Positions 1 through 6,649 of a stretch of 10,990 bases of DNA are shown here, piece by piece. The stretch is from Phycisphaerae bacterium. GTDB lineage: Bacteria > Planctomycetota > Phycisphaerae > Sedimentisphaerales > Anaerohalosphaeraceae. The notes under the pieces are model-generated. The model saw only the letters and a list, made by a program, of their open reading frames with translations, had not been told where the DNA came from and did not search any database. The stretch spans positions 1 through 10,990 of the forward strand of contig JAIPFN010000197.1 of NCBI GenBank assembly GCA_021736615.1, written 5' to 3'. Position 1 is the first letter of the stretch. Each line of letters opens with the position of its first letter. Position numbers and translations under genes: made by a program.

Positions 1-1407
1 ATGGCTTGTTTGGCACTGATGGCACAGGGGACGGGGAATACTGAGACGATGGCGGCGGTCAGGAAGTATCTTGACAAGCGGATTCAGAGCAGCATCAATG
101 ACGCGAGGTGGAACTGGGGGCTGGCGTTTTCAGGAATTGCGATGGCCGAGTATCAGATTATGACCGGTGATGAGAAGTATCGGGATTACATGCTTGCGAT
201 AAACGATCAGTTCAAGAGAAACGGAACGCGGTTCAAAAATTATACATACGGCCATGTCGGTCTTGCCGAGGGCAATCTTGGGTATGGTTCCATGAAAGGC
301 AGCACGAACCTTGTTCTGCTTAGCTGGGCGATGATGGAAAAGGCGGGGCTACCGATTCACGCCGAAGCAATGGAAAAGACACTTGTCGAAATGGATATGG
401 CAGGGTGTGACGGCTATGGGTGGTCCAAAACGGCCGATCCGGTTGGCGGTTTCGATGCGGCTGTTGTTGTGTCGAGATTCGGTGATCTGCACAGCAATAT
501 CGAAGACCTGTGGTTCGTGGCACGTACGGCTGGTTTTCCGCATGGCAATTCGGCGCTTTTGCACAGGATTCGTCCGTGGCAGAGCTACTCGCCGACGTAT
601 GTGACGTATCTTACAAACAGGATGGCACGGTGCAGGAATGTTATGGTTACCGGACACGGTTCGGGTATGCTGCACGGATGGAGCACGTTTATGGCGTTGT
701 GCATGGCGTCTAACAGGGGTGTGACAGAGCCGCTGCGGTTGACGCTGGATTACAACAAGCGATTACTCAACAGCGCCCGGTGTTATGACGGGGGTTTCTA
801 TACGCAGCAGCAACGCGATGCTCACGGGGGCGATCTTCGCAACGGCAGCCGTACGACTGCGACGGCTTTGTGGCTGACAGTTCTTTCGGCACCGGATAAG
901 AAATTGCGTTTGATGGGGGCGATGGATGATCCCGGTGCTCCTACCGTCTTTGCAGGTGTTGAAACGATGACGTGGTCGGGCGGAGATGTGCAGCTTGAGC
1001 CGGTGGTCGTTGAAGAGGCGGGTTCGGAATGGACGGAATTGACGTATACGTGGAGAGCTGAGCCGTCTGATGGTGTTGTGTTTACTCCGAATGACGGGGG
1101 CGACGGTTCGACGTCTTCAGTTAAAAATCCTATCGTTACGATAACCAAAGATACTGATGACCCGTCTGTTGTTACTCTGACGCTTGCCGTTAATAATCAG
1201 GGAAGGGCAGGGACGCCGGTCGAAGATAGTATGTCGGTTTATGTTTATGACGATGCGTGTCAGATGGTTCGTATCGGGCAGGGTAAGGCGACGGATAATC
1301 CGACGGACCTTGATGGGAACTGTATTACTGATCTTGCCGATTTTGCTGAACTGGCAGCGGAATGGCTTGGCGGTGAAGCTTTGCCGGCAGCGATACAGAA
1401 AAGATAA
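1..1407 (+). CDS. DUF6288-like secreted protein with Ig-like and half-dockerin tail (5' partial)
   Basis: The 468 visible residues begin inside a helical repeat-rich domain with no signal peptide, so the gene very probably starts upstream of the window and the ATG at base 1 is likely internal. Residues 1 to about 305 resemble DUF6288 as I recall it: a pattern like 'AEYQIMTGD', 'GYGSMKG..LVLLSWAMMEKAG', then a closing 'DGGFY' and 'TTATALWL' segment. The function of that family is unknown. In such proteins a PDZ-like N-terminus is usual and would lie outside the window. Residues about 315-420 form an Ig/PKD-like beta domain ('TYTWRAEPSDGVVF', then 'VTLTLAV'). Residues 436-447 form one dockerin-type calcium loop with ligands D436, D438, N440, D444 and D447, followed by helix 'FAELAAEWL'. 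Only one loop is present, whereas classical dockerins have two. The next gene has the same tail architecture. The stop codon abuts a heptamer repeat. Confidence 0.72.
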   Translation: MACLALMAQGTGNTETMAAVRKYLDKRIQSSINDARWNWGLAFSGIAMAEYQIMTGDEKYRDYMLAINDQFKRNGTRFKNYTYGHVGLAEGNLGYGSMKGSTNLVLLSWAMMEKAGLPIHAEAMEKTLVEMDMAGCDGYGWSKTADPVGGFDAAVVVSRFGDLHSNIEDLWFVARTAGFPHGNSALLHRIRPWQSYSPTYVTYLTNRMARCRNVMVTGHGSGMLHGWSTFMALCMASNRGVTEPLRLTLDYNKRLLNSARCYDGGFYTQQQRDAHGGDLRNGSRTTATALWLTVLSAPDKKLRLMGAMDDPGAPTVFAGVETMTWSGGDVQLEPVVVEEAGSEWTELTYTWRAEPSDGVVFTPNDGGDGSTSSVKNPIVTITKDTDDPSVVTLTLAVNNQGRAGTPVEDSMSVYVYDDACQMVRIGQGKATDNPTDLDGNCITDLADFAELAAEWLGGEALPAAIQKR

Positions 1408-1475
1408 TTACGAATTACTAATTACGAATTACGAATTGAGGTTTTGCCCTGGCGGGCGAGGCTGATTTATTTTTT
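1408..1475 (+). repeat. Composite heptamer-hairpin repeat, copy 1
   Basis: Four tandem 7-mers (TTACGAA, TTACTAA, TTACGAA, TTACGAA at 1408-1435) are followed by TTGAGG (1436-1441) and a hairpin with arms 1444-1449 and 1454-1459 around loop TGGC. Then come GAGGC and a T-rich stretch. The array begins on the base after the stop codon of the preceding gene. Relative to copies 2 and 3 the fourth stem pair is C-G instead of G-C, and the second is U-G instead of C-G, so pairing is kept. The T-rich end may help transcription stop, but the T run is not directly against the stem. Confidence 0.85.
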
Positions 1476-1503
1476 GATAATACCATTTAAATTTTTTTGA
1501 GAT

Positions 1504-1507
1504 GGGA
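1504..1507 (+). promoter_or_regulatory. Ribosome binding site deciding the start at 1514
   Basis: GGGA lies 6 bases before the ATG at 1514. The in-frame ATG at 1502 has only a GAG directly touching it. The 1514 start also gives a cleaner signal peptide (basic MTKK then a hydrophobic run). Confidence 0.6.
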
Positions 1508-1513
1508 ATTTTT

Positions 1514-2611
1514 ATGACTAAAAAGTTGATAATTATGGCGATCGTGGGATTGGCAGCGGCGGCGGTTAATGCGGCGGTTGTTGGGCAGCTTGGTGTTTTG
1601 GATGTCAGCGGTGTAAACCCGGCTACTGGTAAAGTATGGGCGGCGGGGGATCAGTATCGGCTTGTCTTTGTTACTAGCGCGACGACAGATGCTACGTCTA
1701 CCGATATTACTACATATAACGCGTTTGTGCAGGGTCTGGCCGAAGCGGCGGGGCTTGGCGGCGGGGTGTGGAACGTGATCGGGTCGACCGCGACGGTTGA
1801 TGCGCGAGACAATACGGGGACCAATCGGTACAATGCATCGCATGTGAGTGTGCCGATTTTCCTGATCGACGGGGTTACCAAAATCGCCGACAACAACGCT
1901 GACCTTTGGGATGGCGGCATCGATGCGTTTATCGATATGACCGAAACGGGTACGGGTGGGATTACCGGGTGGGTCTGGACGGGAACGGATCCGGACGGTA
2001 CGGATACCTCGAGTGTGGGTCAAATGCTTGGCGGGACTCCGAATGTACAGGTCGGCAAGGTTGAAAAAACCAGTGGGTACTGGGTGCGGCATTTTAATAC
2101 CTCTGCTACTGAGGGCTATCCGGTCTATGCTCTTTCGGAGCCGCTTACGGTGCAGGCGAATTTTCCCAGTGTCGATGCCGGTCACAGCTGGATTACGTGG
2201 TCCGGTGAGCCGGTGATATTGGATCCGGTGGTTGTTAATAACGATACTCAAGTTCCGCAGAGAGAGTTGACGATTGTCTGGATCGCCGAGCCTGCAGATG
2301 GTGTTTTGATTACTGAAGACGGCAGTGCTGCTGATGACACAACAACTCCGGAAGCAGTAGTTACTATTACCAAAGCGGGCGATACCGACGAAGCTGTTGT
2401 CGTTACGCTTATGCTTTCGGTTACTCTTGAGGGTGTGGGGACAGTCAATGATACTATTACAATCGATGTTTATGACAATTCCTGTGAGGCTGTCGAGGCA
2501 ATGGGTGTTGAAGCGGCATATTCGGCGTCCGATTTTAATAAGGATTGTGTTGTTGACATCAATGATCTTGCAGTAATGGCGGCAGCGTGGCTTGAAGATT
2601 ATTCGCTATAG
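1514..2611 (+). CDS. Secreted protein with DUF1554-like (C-type-lectin-like) domain, Ig-like domain and half-dockerin
   Basis: The product is 365 residues from the preferred start. Residues 1-20 are a Sec signal peptide with likely cleavage after VNA. Residues about 49-210 follow the order of conserved blocks that I recall from DUF1554/endostatin-like domains: 'YRLVFVTSATT', 'NVIGSTATVDARDNT', 'PIFLIDG', 'ADLWDGGIDAFID', then V154-W-T-G-T-D-P-D-G-T. The cysteines usual in the 'C..WT' block of DUF1554 are absent. Residues about 217-325 are an Ig-like domain paralogous to that of the preceding gene ('TIVWIAEPADGVL'). Residues 340-351 are one dockerin loop with ligands D340, N342, D344, D348 and D351, followed by the helix 'AVMAAAWL'. 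The protein is probably extracellular and could be a glycan- or matrix-binding component, but no enzyme motif is seen. The DUF1554 assignment comes from remembered patterns and needs a profile search. Confidence 0.7.
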   Translation: MTKKLIIMAIVGLAAAAVNAAVVGQLGVLDVSGVNPATGKVWAAGDQYRLVFVTSATTDATSTDITTYNAFVQGLAEAAGLGGGVWNVIGSTATVDARDNTGTNRYNASHVSVPIFLIDGVTKIADNNADLWDGGIDAFIDMTETGTGGITGWVWTGTDPDGTDTSSVGQMLGGTPNVQVGKVEKTSGYWVRHFNTSATEGYPVYALSEPLTVQANFPSVDAGHSWITWSGEPVILDPVVVNNDTQVPQRELTIVWIAEPADGVLITEDGSAADDTTTPEAVVTITKAGDTDEAVVVTLMLSVTLEGVGTVNDTITIDVYDNSCEAVEAMGVEAAYSASDFNKDCVVDINDLAVMAAAWLEDYSL

Positions 2612-2718
2612 AATTTTAATTCATACCTGAATTGGTGCAATAAATGCGGGCTTTGATTCGTTCTGTTTCATTAGAGCAATTAAATTTTTAGCGTATGGCT
2701 AGAAAGGGAAAATGAAAT
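2612..2718 (+). other. Spacer before the first sulfatase, with weak hairpin and RBS
   Basis: This 107-base AT-rich spacer lacks the composite repeat found after other genes. A weak AT-rich inverted repeat (AATTCA at 2618-2623, TGAATT at 2628-2633) follows the upstream stop but has no T run, so it is a poor terminator candidate. AGGGA at 2705-2709 lies 9 bases before the ATG at 2719 and favours that start over the ATG at 2722. No convincing promoter was recognised. Confidence 0.45.
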
Positions 2719-4008
2719 ATGATGAAAATTAATAATATCAAAACCGTTTTGGTTCTGGCAGCAGCAGCGATAACAGGATTGGCATTTAATGCCGCGGCGA
2801 AGGATATGCCCAACGTCATTATCATCCTTGCTGACGATCTTGGTTGTGGTGATATGAGCCTTTACGACGGGTGGATCAAGACGCCTCGAATTGATAAGAT
2901 GGCCGCTGAGGGTGTCAGGTTTACGGATTTTCATTCCAATAGCTCTGTTTGCAGTCCTACTCGGGCTGCCCTGATGACGGGGCGGTATCAGCAGCGTGTT
3001 GGGATCGTCGATGTGATTGCCGGGCATCTGGATACGCCCGGACTTGAGACCACCGAAATAACGATTCCTCGACTTATGAAGCAGAATGGGTACAGGACGG
3101 CAATCTTCGGTAAATGGCACCTGGGCGGGGAAGTGAGACAGAATCCGATCAACCATGGATTCGACGAGTTTGTCGGGTTTTTGCCCGGCGCATGCGGTTA
3201 CCACAAGCATGGCAATTGGATGGAAGGAACAAAAGTCAAGGATCAGGAGGGTTATTCTACCGACATCATCACAAACCGATCTGTCGATTTCATCAAACGC
3301 AATAAGGACAATCCGTTCTTTCTGTATGTGGCTCACCAAGCGGTGCACAATCCTTACGAGGTCCCGGATGACTTGACTAAGACTAAAATCAGCGATCGAG
3401 TTAAGAATCGTCCCAGGTACAAGGTTATGCTTGAGGAAATGGACAAGGGGGTCGGCCGGATTCTGGATACTCTGAAAGAACTTGATCTCGACGAGAATAC
3501 TTTCGTGTTTTTCTTTTCCGATAACGGTGACGTACACATGAGTCCTAATGAGCGTCCTTATCGCGGGGGTAAGTTCAGCAACTACGAGGGTGGGCATCGG
3601 GTTCCGGCAGCGGCGAGATGGCCGGGCCGCATTAAGGCGGGATGGACAAGCGATGAGCTAATCGTTGGAATGGATCTTCTGCCTACTATTATGGATGTCG
3701 TGGGCGTCGACATTTCCAGGGAACGAAAGTTTGACGGGATAAGCGTAAAGAAACACCTGCTTAATCAAGCCGATCTGCCTGATCGAAAGGTATTCTTCGG
3801 ATACGAACCTAAATTGGGAACGGCTATGCGGGACGGAGATTGGAAAATGCAGACCAAGGGCGATGTGATCGAGTTGTACGATTTGAGTAAGGATATCAAG
3901 GAGACAACAAACGTCGCGGATAAGTATCCCAAACGCACAGAAGAAATGAAGGCGGCGATCGGGAAGTGGAAAGTGGAAGTGGGGGGAAAAGCAATTACGA
4001 ATTACTAA
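2719..4008 (+). CDS. S1-family (formylglycine-dependent) sulfatase, Sec-exported
   Basis: This 429-residue protein hydrolyses a sulfate ester, probably on a glycan, outside the cytoplasm. Residues 1 to about 27 form a signal peptide ending in AAA. Metal-binding D39-D40 sit in 'ADDLG'. The signature C78-S-P-T-R, continuing to 'TGR', carries the cysteine converted to formylglycine. K132 and H134 lie in 'GKWHLGG', H206 and H210 in 'HQAVHNP', D268-N269 in 'SDNGD', and K285 in 'RGGK'. The set of catalytic and metal ligands is therefore complete. The length is at the short end for S1 sulfatases. The substrate subfamily cannot be told from sequence reading alone. The final residues 'ITNY' and the TAA stop are encoded by heptamers of the downstream composite repeat, so the C-terminus may have been reshaped by the repeat. 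No maturase (anSME or FGE) is in the window. Confidence 0.93.
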   Translation: MMKINNIKTVLVLAAAAITGLAFNAAAKDMPNVIIILADDLGCGDMSLYDGWIKTPRIDKMAAEGVRFTDFHSNSSVCSPTRAALMTGRYQQRVGIVDVIAGHLDTPGLETTEITIPRLMKQNGYRTAIFGKWHLGGEVRQNPINHGFDEFVGFLPGACGYHKHGNWMEGTKVKDQEGYSTDIITNRSVDFIKRNKDNPFFLYVAHQAVHNPYEVPDDLTKTKISDRVKNRPRYKVMLEEMDKGVGRILDTLKELDLDENTFVFFFSDNGDVHMSPNERPYRGGKFSNYEGGHRVPAAARWPGRIKAGWTSDELIVGMDLLPTIMDVVGVDISRERKFDGISVKKHLLNQADLPDRKVFFGYEPKLGTAMRDGDWKMQTKGDVIELYDLSKDIKETTNVADKYPKRTEEMKAAIGKWKVEVGGKAITNY

Positions 4009-4059
4009 TTACTAATTACGAATTGAGGATTCGGCCAAAGGGCCGAGGCTGATTTATTA
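3995..4059 (+). repeat. Composite heptamer-hairpin repeat, copy 2, overlapping the sulfatase 3' end
   Basis: Four heptamers (TTACGAA 3995-4001, TTACTAA 4002-4008, TTACTAA 4009-4015, TTACGAA 4016-4022) are followed by TTGAGG (4023-4028) and a 6-bp hairpin TCGGCC/GGCCGA (4031-4036 and 4041-4046, loop AAAG), then GAGGC and TGATTTATT. The second heptamer contains the TAA stop of the sulfatase gene (4006-4008), so the first two heptamers are translated. Confidence 0.88.
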
Positions 4060-4159
4060 CAAAAGATATGTCATTCGTGTTTTGAAGTCATCGTGTCGCT
4101 TGCGCTCCACGTTTCTGTTTTTTTGGTGGGTTGTTTTACGTTTTGCGATAATTAAGAAA

Positions 4160-4172
4160 CCGCCTTCGGCGG
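4160..4172 (+). repeat. Short GC-rich hairpin
   Basis: A perfect 5-bp inverted repeat CCGCC-TTC-GGCGG is flanked by AAA on both sides. It has no T run after it, so it looks like a REP-type hairpin rather than a terminator. Confidence 0.55.
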
Positions 4173-4187
4173 AAACTATTTATATTC

Positions 4188-4213
4188 GCGGGCTGGAAGC
4201 CCCCGCTACGGGG
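4188..4213 (+). repeat. REP-like element with two competing hairpins
   Basis: GGGCT (4190-4194) can pair with AGCCC (4198-4202), or GCGGG (4188-4192) with CCCGC (4202-4206). CCCCG (4201-4205) can instead pair with CGGGG (4209-4213). The pairings share bases, so they exclude each other. Short palindromic motifs of this sort are familiar from intergenic DNA of several bacterial phyla; the link to a named REP family was not checked. Confidence 0.45.
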
Positions 4214-4249
4214 TTTGGGGAATTTTCTTGTTTTTTTGGGGGATTGGGG
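4210..4249 (+). other. Possible G-quadruplex-forming G-run cluster
   Basis: Four G runs lie on the coding strand: GGGG 4210-4213, GGGG 4217-4220, GGGGG 4238-4242 and GGGG 4246-4249. The loops are 3, 17 and 3 bases. The long T-rich middle loop makes folding uncertain. The first run also belongs to the adjacent hairpin. The cluster ends 76 bases before the ATG of the alpha-galactosidase-like gene. Confidence 0.4.
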
Positions 4250-4254
4250 TAATA

Positions 4255-4282
4255 TTAAGCTTTAAGCCTTAAGCTTTAAGCT
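4255..4282 (+). repeat. TTAAGCT heptamer tandem array
   Basis: Four head-to-tail 7-mers: TTAAGCT, TTAAGCC, TTAAGCT, TTAAGCT. The period is 7, as in the TTACGAA arrays, but the sequence is different and no hairpin follows. Because AAGCTT is palindromic, the array also reads as a set of overlapping inverted repeats. Confidence 0.85.
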
Positions 4283-4314
4283 TTTCGCTGTTTTTTATTC
4301 TAATTGAGTTTTTA

Positions 4315-4319
4315 AGGGG
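4315..4319 (+). promoter_or_regulatory. Strong ribosome binding site of the GH36-like gene
   Basis: AGGGG lies 6 bases before the ATG at 4326, which fixes the start. Confidence 0.75.
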
Positions 4320-4325
4320 TTTTTT

Positions 4326-6626
4326 ATGGTTCGTTTTGGTTTGGTTTTGTTTAGTGTTGTTCTGATGCTTGTTGGGGGCGGGTGTTTTTCGGCTGTTGCT
4401 GGTCCTTCTTCTGCTTCTGATAGTTATATGATTCAATCTGATGGTGATCTGGTTGTTATTTTTGCCGGTGATCTGGCCAGGGTTATCAATATTAAGGGCG
4501 GGAATGTTTGGACCGGCAGTCTGGCTGTTGGGGGTGAGGATATTCTGGCGGGGTGCGATGAACTTTCTTTCCGTATTGAAAATGCTTTGCCGAACCGTTG
4601 TCCTGTAGGGCTGGATGCTAAAACGGCTGGTTCGGTGACCCAGAAAACTACAGTCTCTAATTCGACCGATGCTCTTGATATTAATCAAGAAGGTGGTTCG
4701 GTTTCTGGCGATGAGGTTAAGTGGGAGAACCCAAGGGAATTTGCCGGTAAGAGCTGGGGGGCGGTTTTTAATCTTGTCAATTGTCAGTACTCCAGTCCGG
4801 AGGACGGTGTTAAGCAAGTTATTATTCGGGCGCGGGCGATTGACGATTCTATGCTTAAGGGTTTGTCGATAAATATATTTTACCAGGTGTACGAGGGGTA
4901 TCCGGTTATTCGCAAGTGGGTTGAGGTCAATAATAACAGTTCGAACTGGCTTAAGCTTAGCGATCTGGTTATTGATGATGTTCAGGTTAAAGAGGAATTT
5001 CTTAACCGCACTTTTTTGACGCCGTCTGAACGCGGGGCCGTTTCGAGTATTGTCGGGTTTGGCAATTCGGCGGAGACTAAGGGGGCGGTGTTTGCTTCGG
5101 AGGTTCCTTCGGCGCTTAGGTCGATTGACGATACTGGTGCGATGGGATATACCAAAGAATATTTCGAGTGGATACTTGGGCCTGCTGAGAGTTTTGTTTC
5201 CGAGCCTGTGTTTATTTATGGGTACAGCGGAGATGTGGTTAAGACTGTGTCCGGCAGTTCTACGCCTTTGGACCGTGCTGTTGAAAAGCCATTTAAGAAG
5301 TTTCTTAAAGAGCATGTAGGCGTTGCTTCGACCGGGGTTGAGATACCTGCGCCTCTGTGGTGCACATGGACGAATTTTGCTCAAAATGTTACGGATGAAA
5401 TTATTCGTGAGCAGGCCGACATCGCGGCGAGGGCGGGGTTTGAACTTTTGCAGATCGATGACGGCTGGCAGCGTGGAAGGCTTGGTGCAATTCCGGATAC
5501 GACCAAGTTCCCTGACTTTTTGTCGACTTGTGAGTATGTTCGTTCCAAGGGGATTGGAGTGGGGTTGTGGGTGTCTTGTTTCAGGCAGGCTGATTCGGAT
5601 GATATTAAGGCTTTGCCGGATGCTCCAAGTGTGCCGGAGATACGGCGGCATAAAGGTGTGGCTATGAGTTTTTCCAGTCCGTGGAGTAAGTACTACGGCA
5701 ATCAGTTGGTTTATCTGCATGACTATTATGGTGCGACATATTTTAAGCAGGATTTTACGAATATCAAATTTGGAGATTTCGCCAAAGGTCATTACAGCAG
5801 AAGTAAGAAGGAGTCTTTGCTGAGGGGGTTGCGTGGTTTGTTTGAGTCGCAGGATATTTTGCGGGCCCAGGCACCGGAGGTGGCTAACCAGTTGACCCAC
5901 GAGATTTATTGGGGAACGCCGGGAGTTCCGTGCGATCTGGCTATACTGAAACACGCTGCTCTATATCACATTCCTCCCAACGATTACAGCGGGGTGGGTC
6001 AATGGAAGCAAAGAGCGGGAGCTACCGACTGGTGGGATAAGGTCGATCCGAAAGAGCAGTCTGCAAAGCTGCTGAAGGGGTGCTTTAATTCGAGGAACCG
6101 GTTTTACCTGCACAGGGGATTGCCGCTTGAGTGTATAGAATACTATGGCGCGTCGACGGTTAACGTGAAAGGCAGTTTGACCGGAGAAATCCAGGACAGG
6201 CAGGTTTGCAGCTGGCTGATGGGGGCTCCGACGGTATTCGCCGGAGACATGGCGTCTCTGACGGAAGATAATATTAAAAGGTATCACGATAGATTTGATA
6301 TTGTTAAGAGGCTTGAAAGTCAGTACGGTATCTATCGCAATTTCCAGTACAGCGGCGTGCCCGCTCCGACAGACAGTGACTGGCACTGGTGGGGTAAACT
6401 CAATGAAAATGGCGAAGGTGCGGTTGTTGTAATCAGAGGTGACGGCGGGGAAGAAAAACGTGCGGTGAATATTCCTTGGGTTGCTGCTGAAAAGAGTTAT
6501 ACGGTGACGGCATTGTTTGGTGGAAAAGAACTGGGGACCTTCAAAGGCTCAGACTTAATAAAAGGTAAGTTGGAAATCGCGTTGCCTAAGTCTGGGCAGG
6601 AAATATTGGAAGTAAAGAGAAAATAG
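4326..6626 (+). CDS. GH36-like alpha-galactosidase (clan GH-D glycoside hydrolase), secreted
   Basis: The 766-residue protein probably releases alpha-linked galactose, or a related sugar, from a glycan. Residues 1-25 are a signal peptide with likely cleavage after AVA. C20 follows GGG, a poor lipobox, so a lipoprotein is less likely. Residues about 30-320 look like the N-terminal beta-sandwich of GH36. The (beta/alpha)8 barrel spans roughly 335-660, with Q376-I-D-D-G-W381 on an early strand and K474-Q-D476-F, where D476 fits the clan nucleophile. D553 in 'PPNDYSG' is the best candidate for acid/base, 77 residues later (the two residues are about 60 apart in the enzyme I recall, Thermotoga GalA). 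A C-terminal beta domain follows from about 690. The length suits GH36. The acid/base environment differs from the usual pattern, so specificity may not be simple melibiose/raffinose cleavage. The next sulfatase gene starts 23 bases downstream, suggesting co-transcription. Confidence 0.82.
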   Translation: MVRFGLVLFSVVLMLVGGGCFSAVAGPSSASDSYMIQSDGDLVVIFAGDLARVINIKGGNVWTGSLAVGGEDILAGCDELSFRIENALPNRCPVGLDAKTAGSVTQKTTVSNSTDALDINQEGGSVSGDEVKWENPREFAGKSWGAVFNLVNCQYSSPEDGVKQVIIRARAIDDSMLKGLSINIFYQVYEGYPVIRKWVEVNNNSSNWLKLSDLVIDDVQVKEEFLNRTFLTPSERGAVSSIVGFGNSAETKGAVFASEVPSALRSIDDTGAMGYTKEYFEWILGPAESFVSEPVFIYGYSGDVVKTVSGSSTPLDRAVEKPFKKFLKEHVGVASTGVEIPAPLWCTWTNFAQNVTDEIIREQADIAARAGFELLQIDDGWQRGRLGAIPDTTKFPDFLSTCEYVRSKGIGVGLWVSCFRQADSDDIKALPDAPSVPEIRRHKGVAMSFSSPWSKYYGNQLVYLHDYYGATYFKQDFTNIKFGDFAKGHYSRSKKESLLRGLRGLFESQDILRAQAPEVANQLTHEIYWGTPGVPCDLAILKHAALYHIPPNDYSGVGQWKQRAGATDWWDKVDPKEQSAKLLKGCFNSRNRFYLHRGLPLECIEYYGASTVNVKGSLTGEIQDRQVCSWLMGAPTVFAGDMASLTEDNIKRYHDRFDIVKRLESQYGIYRNFQYSGVPAPTDSDWHWWGKLNENGEGAVVVIRGDGGEEKRAVNIPWVAAEKSYTVTALFGGKELGTFKGSDLIKGKLEIALPKSGQEILEVKRK

Positions 6627-6649
6627 AATATAAATGAAAGACGCCATTT

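Larger units (their letters stand above)
4060..4325 (+). other. Repeat-rich gene-free spacer before the alpha-galactosidase-like gene
   Basis: With copy 2 of the composite repeat this makes a 317-base gap with no plausible gene. It holds T7 runs, two short GC-rich inverted repeats, a cluster of G runs, a heptamer array and the RBS of the next gene. These are listed separately. The density of short repeats suggests accumulation of small mobile or slippage-derived elements. No promoter could be assigned with confidence, although this is the most likely place for one. Confidence 0.6.

Noticed and set aside
1..3. ATG at base 1 as the true start of the first gene
   Set aside because: No signal peptide or upstream sequence supports it and the protein begins mid-domain, so it is most likely an internal Met of a longer gene.
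1408..1441. Heptamer arrays as a CRISPR remnant
   Set aside because: The units are 7 bases long, contiguous and without spacers; no cas gene is nearby.
1487..2251. Open frame of 254 codons on the - strand opposite the DUF1554-like gene
   Set aside because: It is a composition-driven shadow of a gene with a signal peptide and clear domain structure.
2680..3597. Open frame of 305 codons on the - strand opposite the first sulfatase
   Set aside because: It is antisense to a complete sulfatase with all active-site blocks and shows no domain of its own.
4326..4400. Lipoprotein signal on the GH36-like protein
   Set aside because: C20 is preceded by GGG with no Leu/Val at the -3 position; a signal peptidase I site after AVA (residues 23-25) fits better.
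4269..5954. Long open frame (561 codons) on the - strand opposite the GH36-like gene
   Set aside because: It lies wholly opposite a well-supported GH36-like gene with catalytic motifs and RBS. The translation is rich in Arg, Asn and Pro with no recognisable domain, as expected from the antisense of G/T-rich codons.
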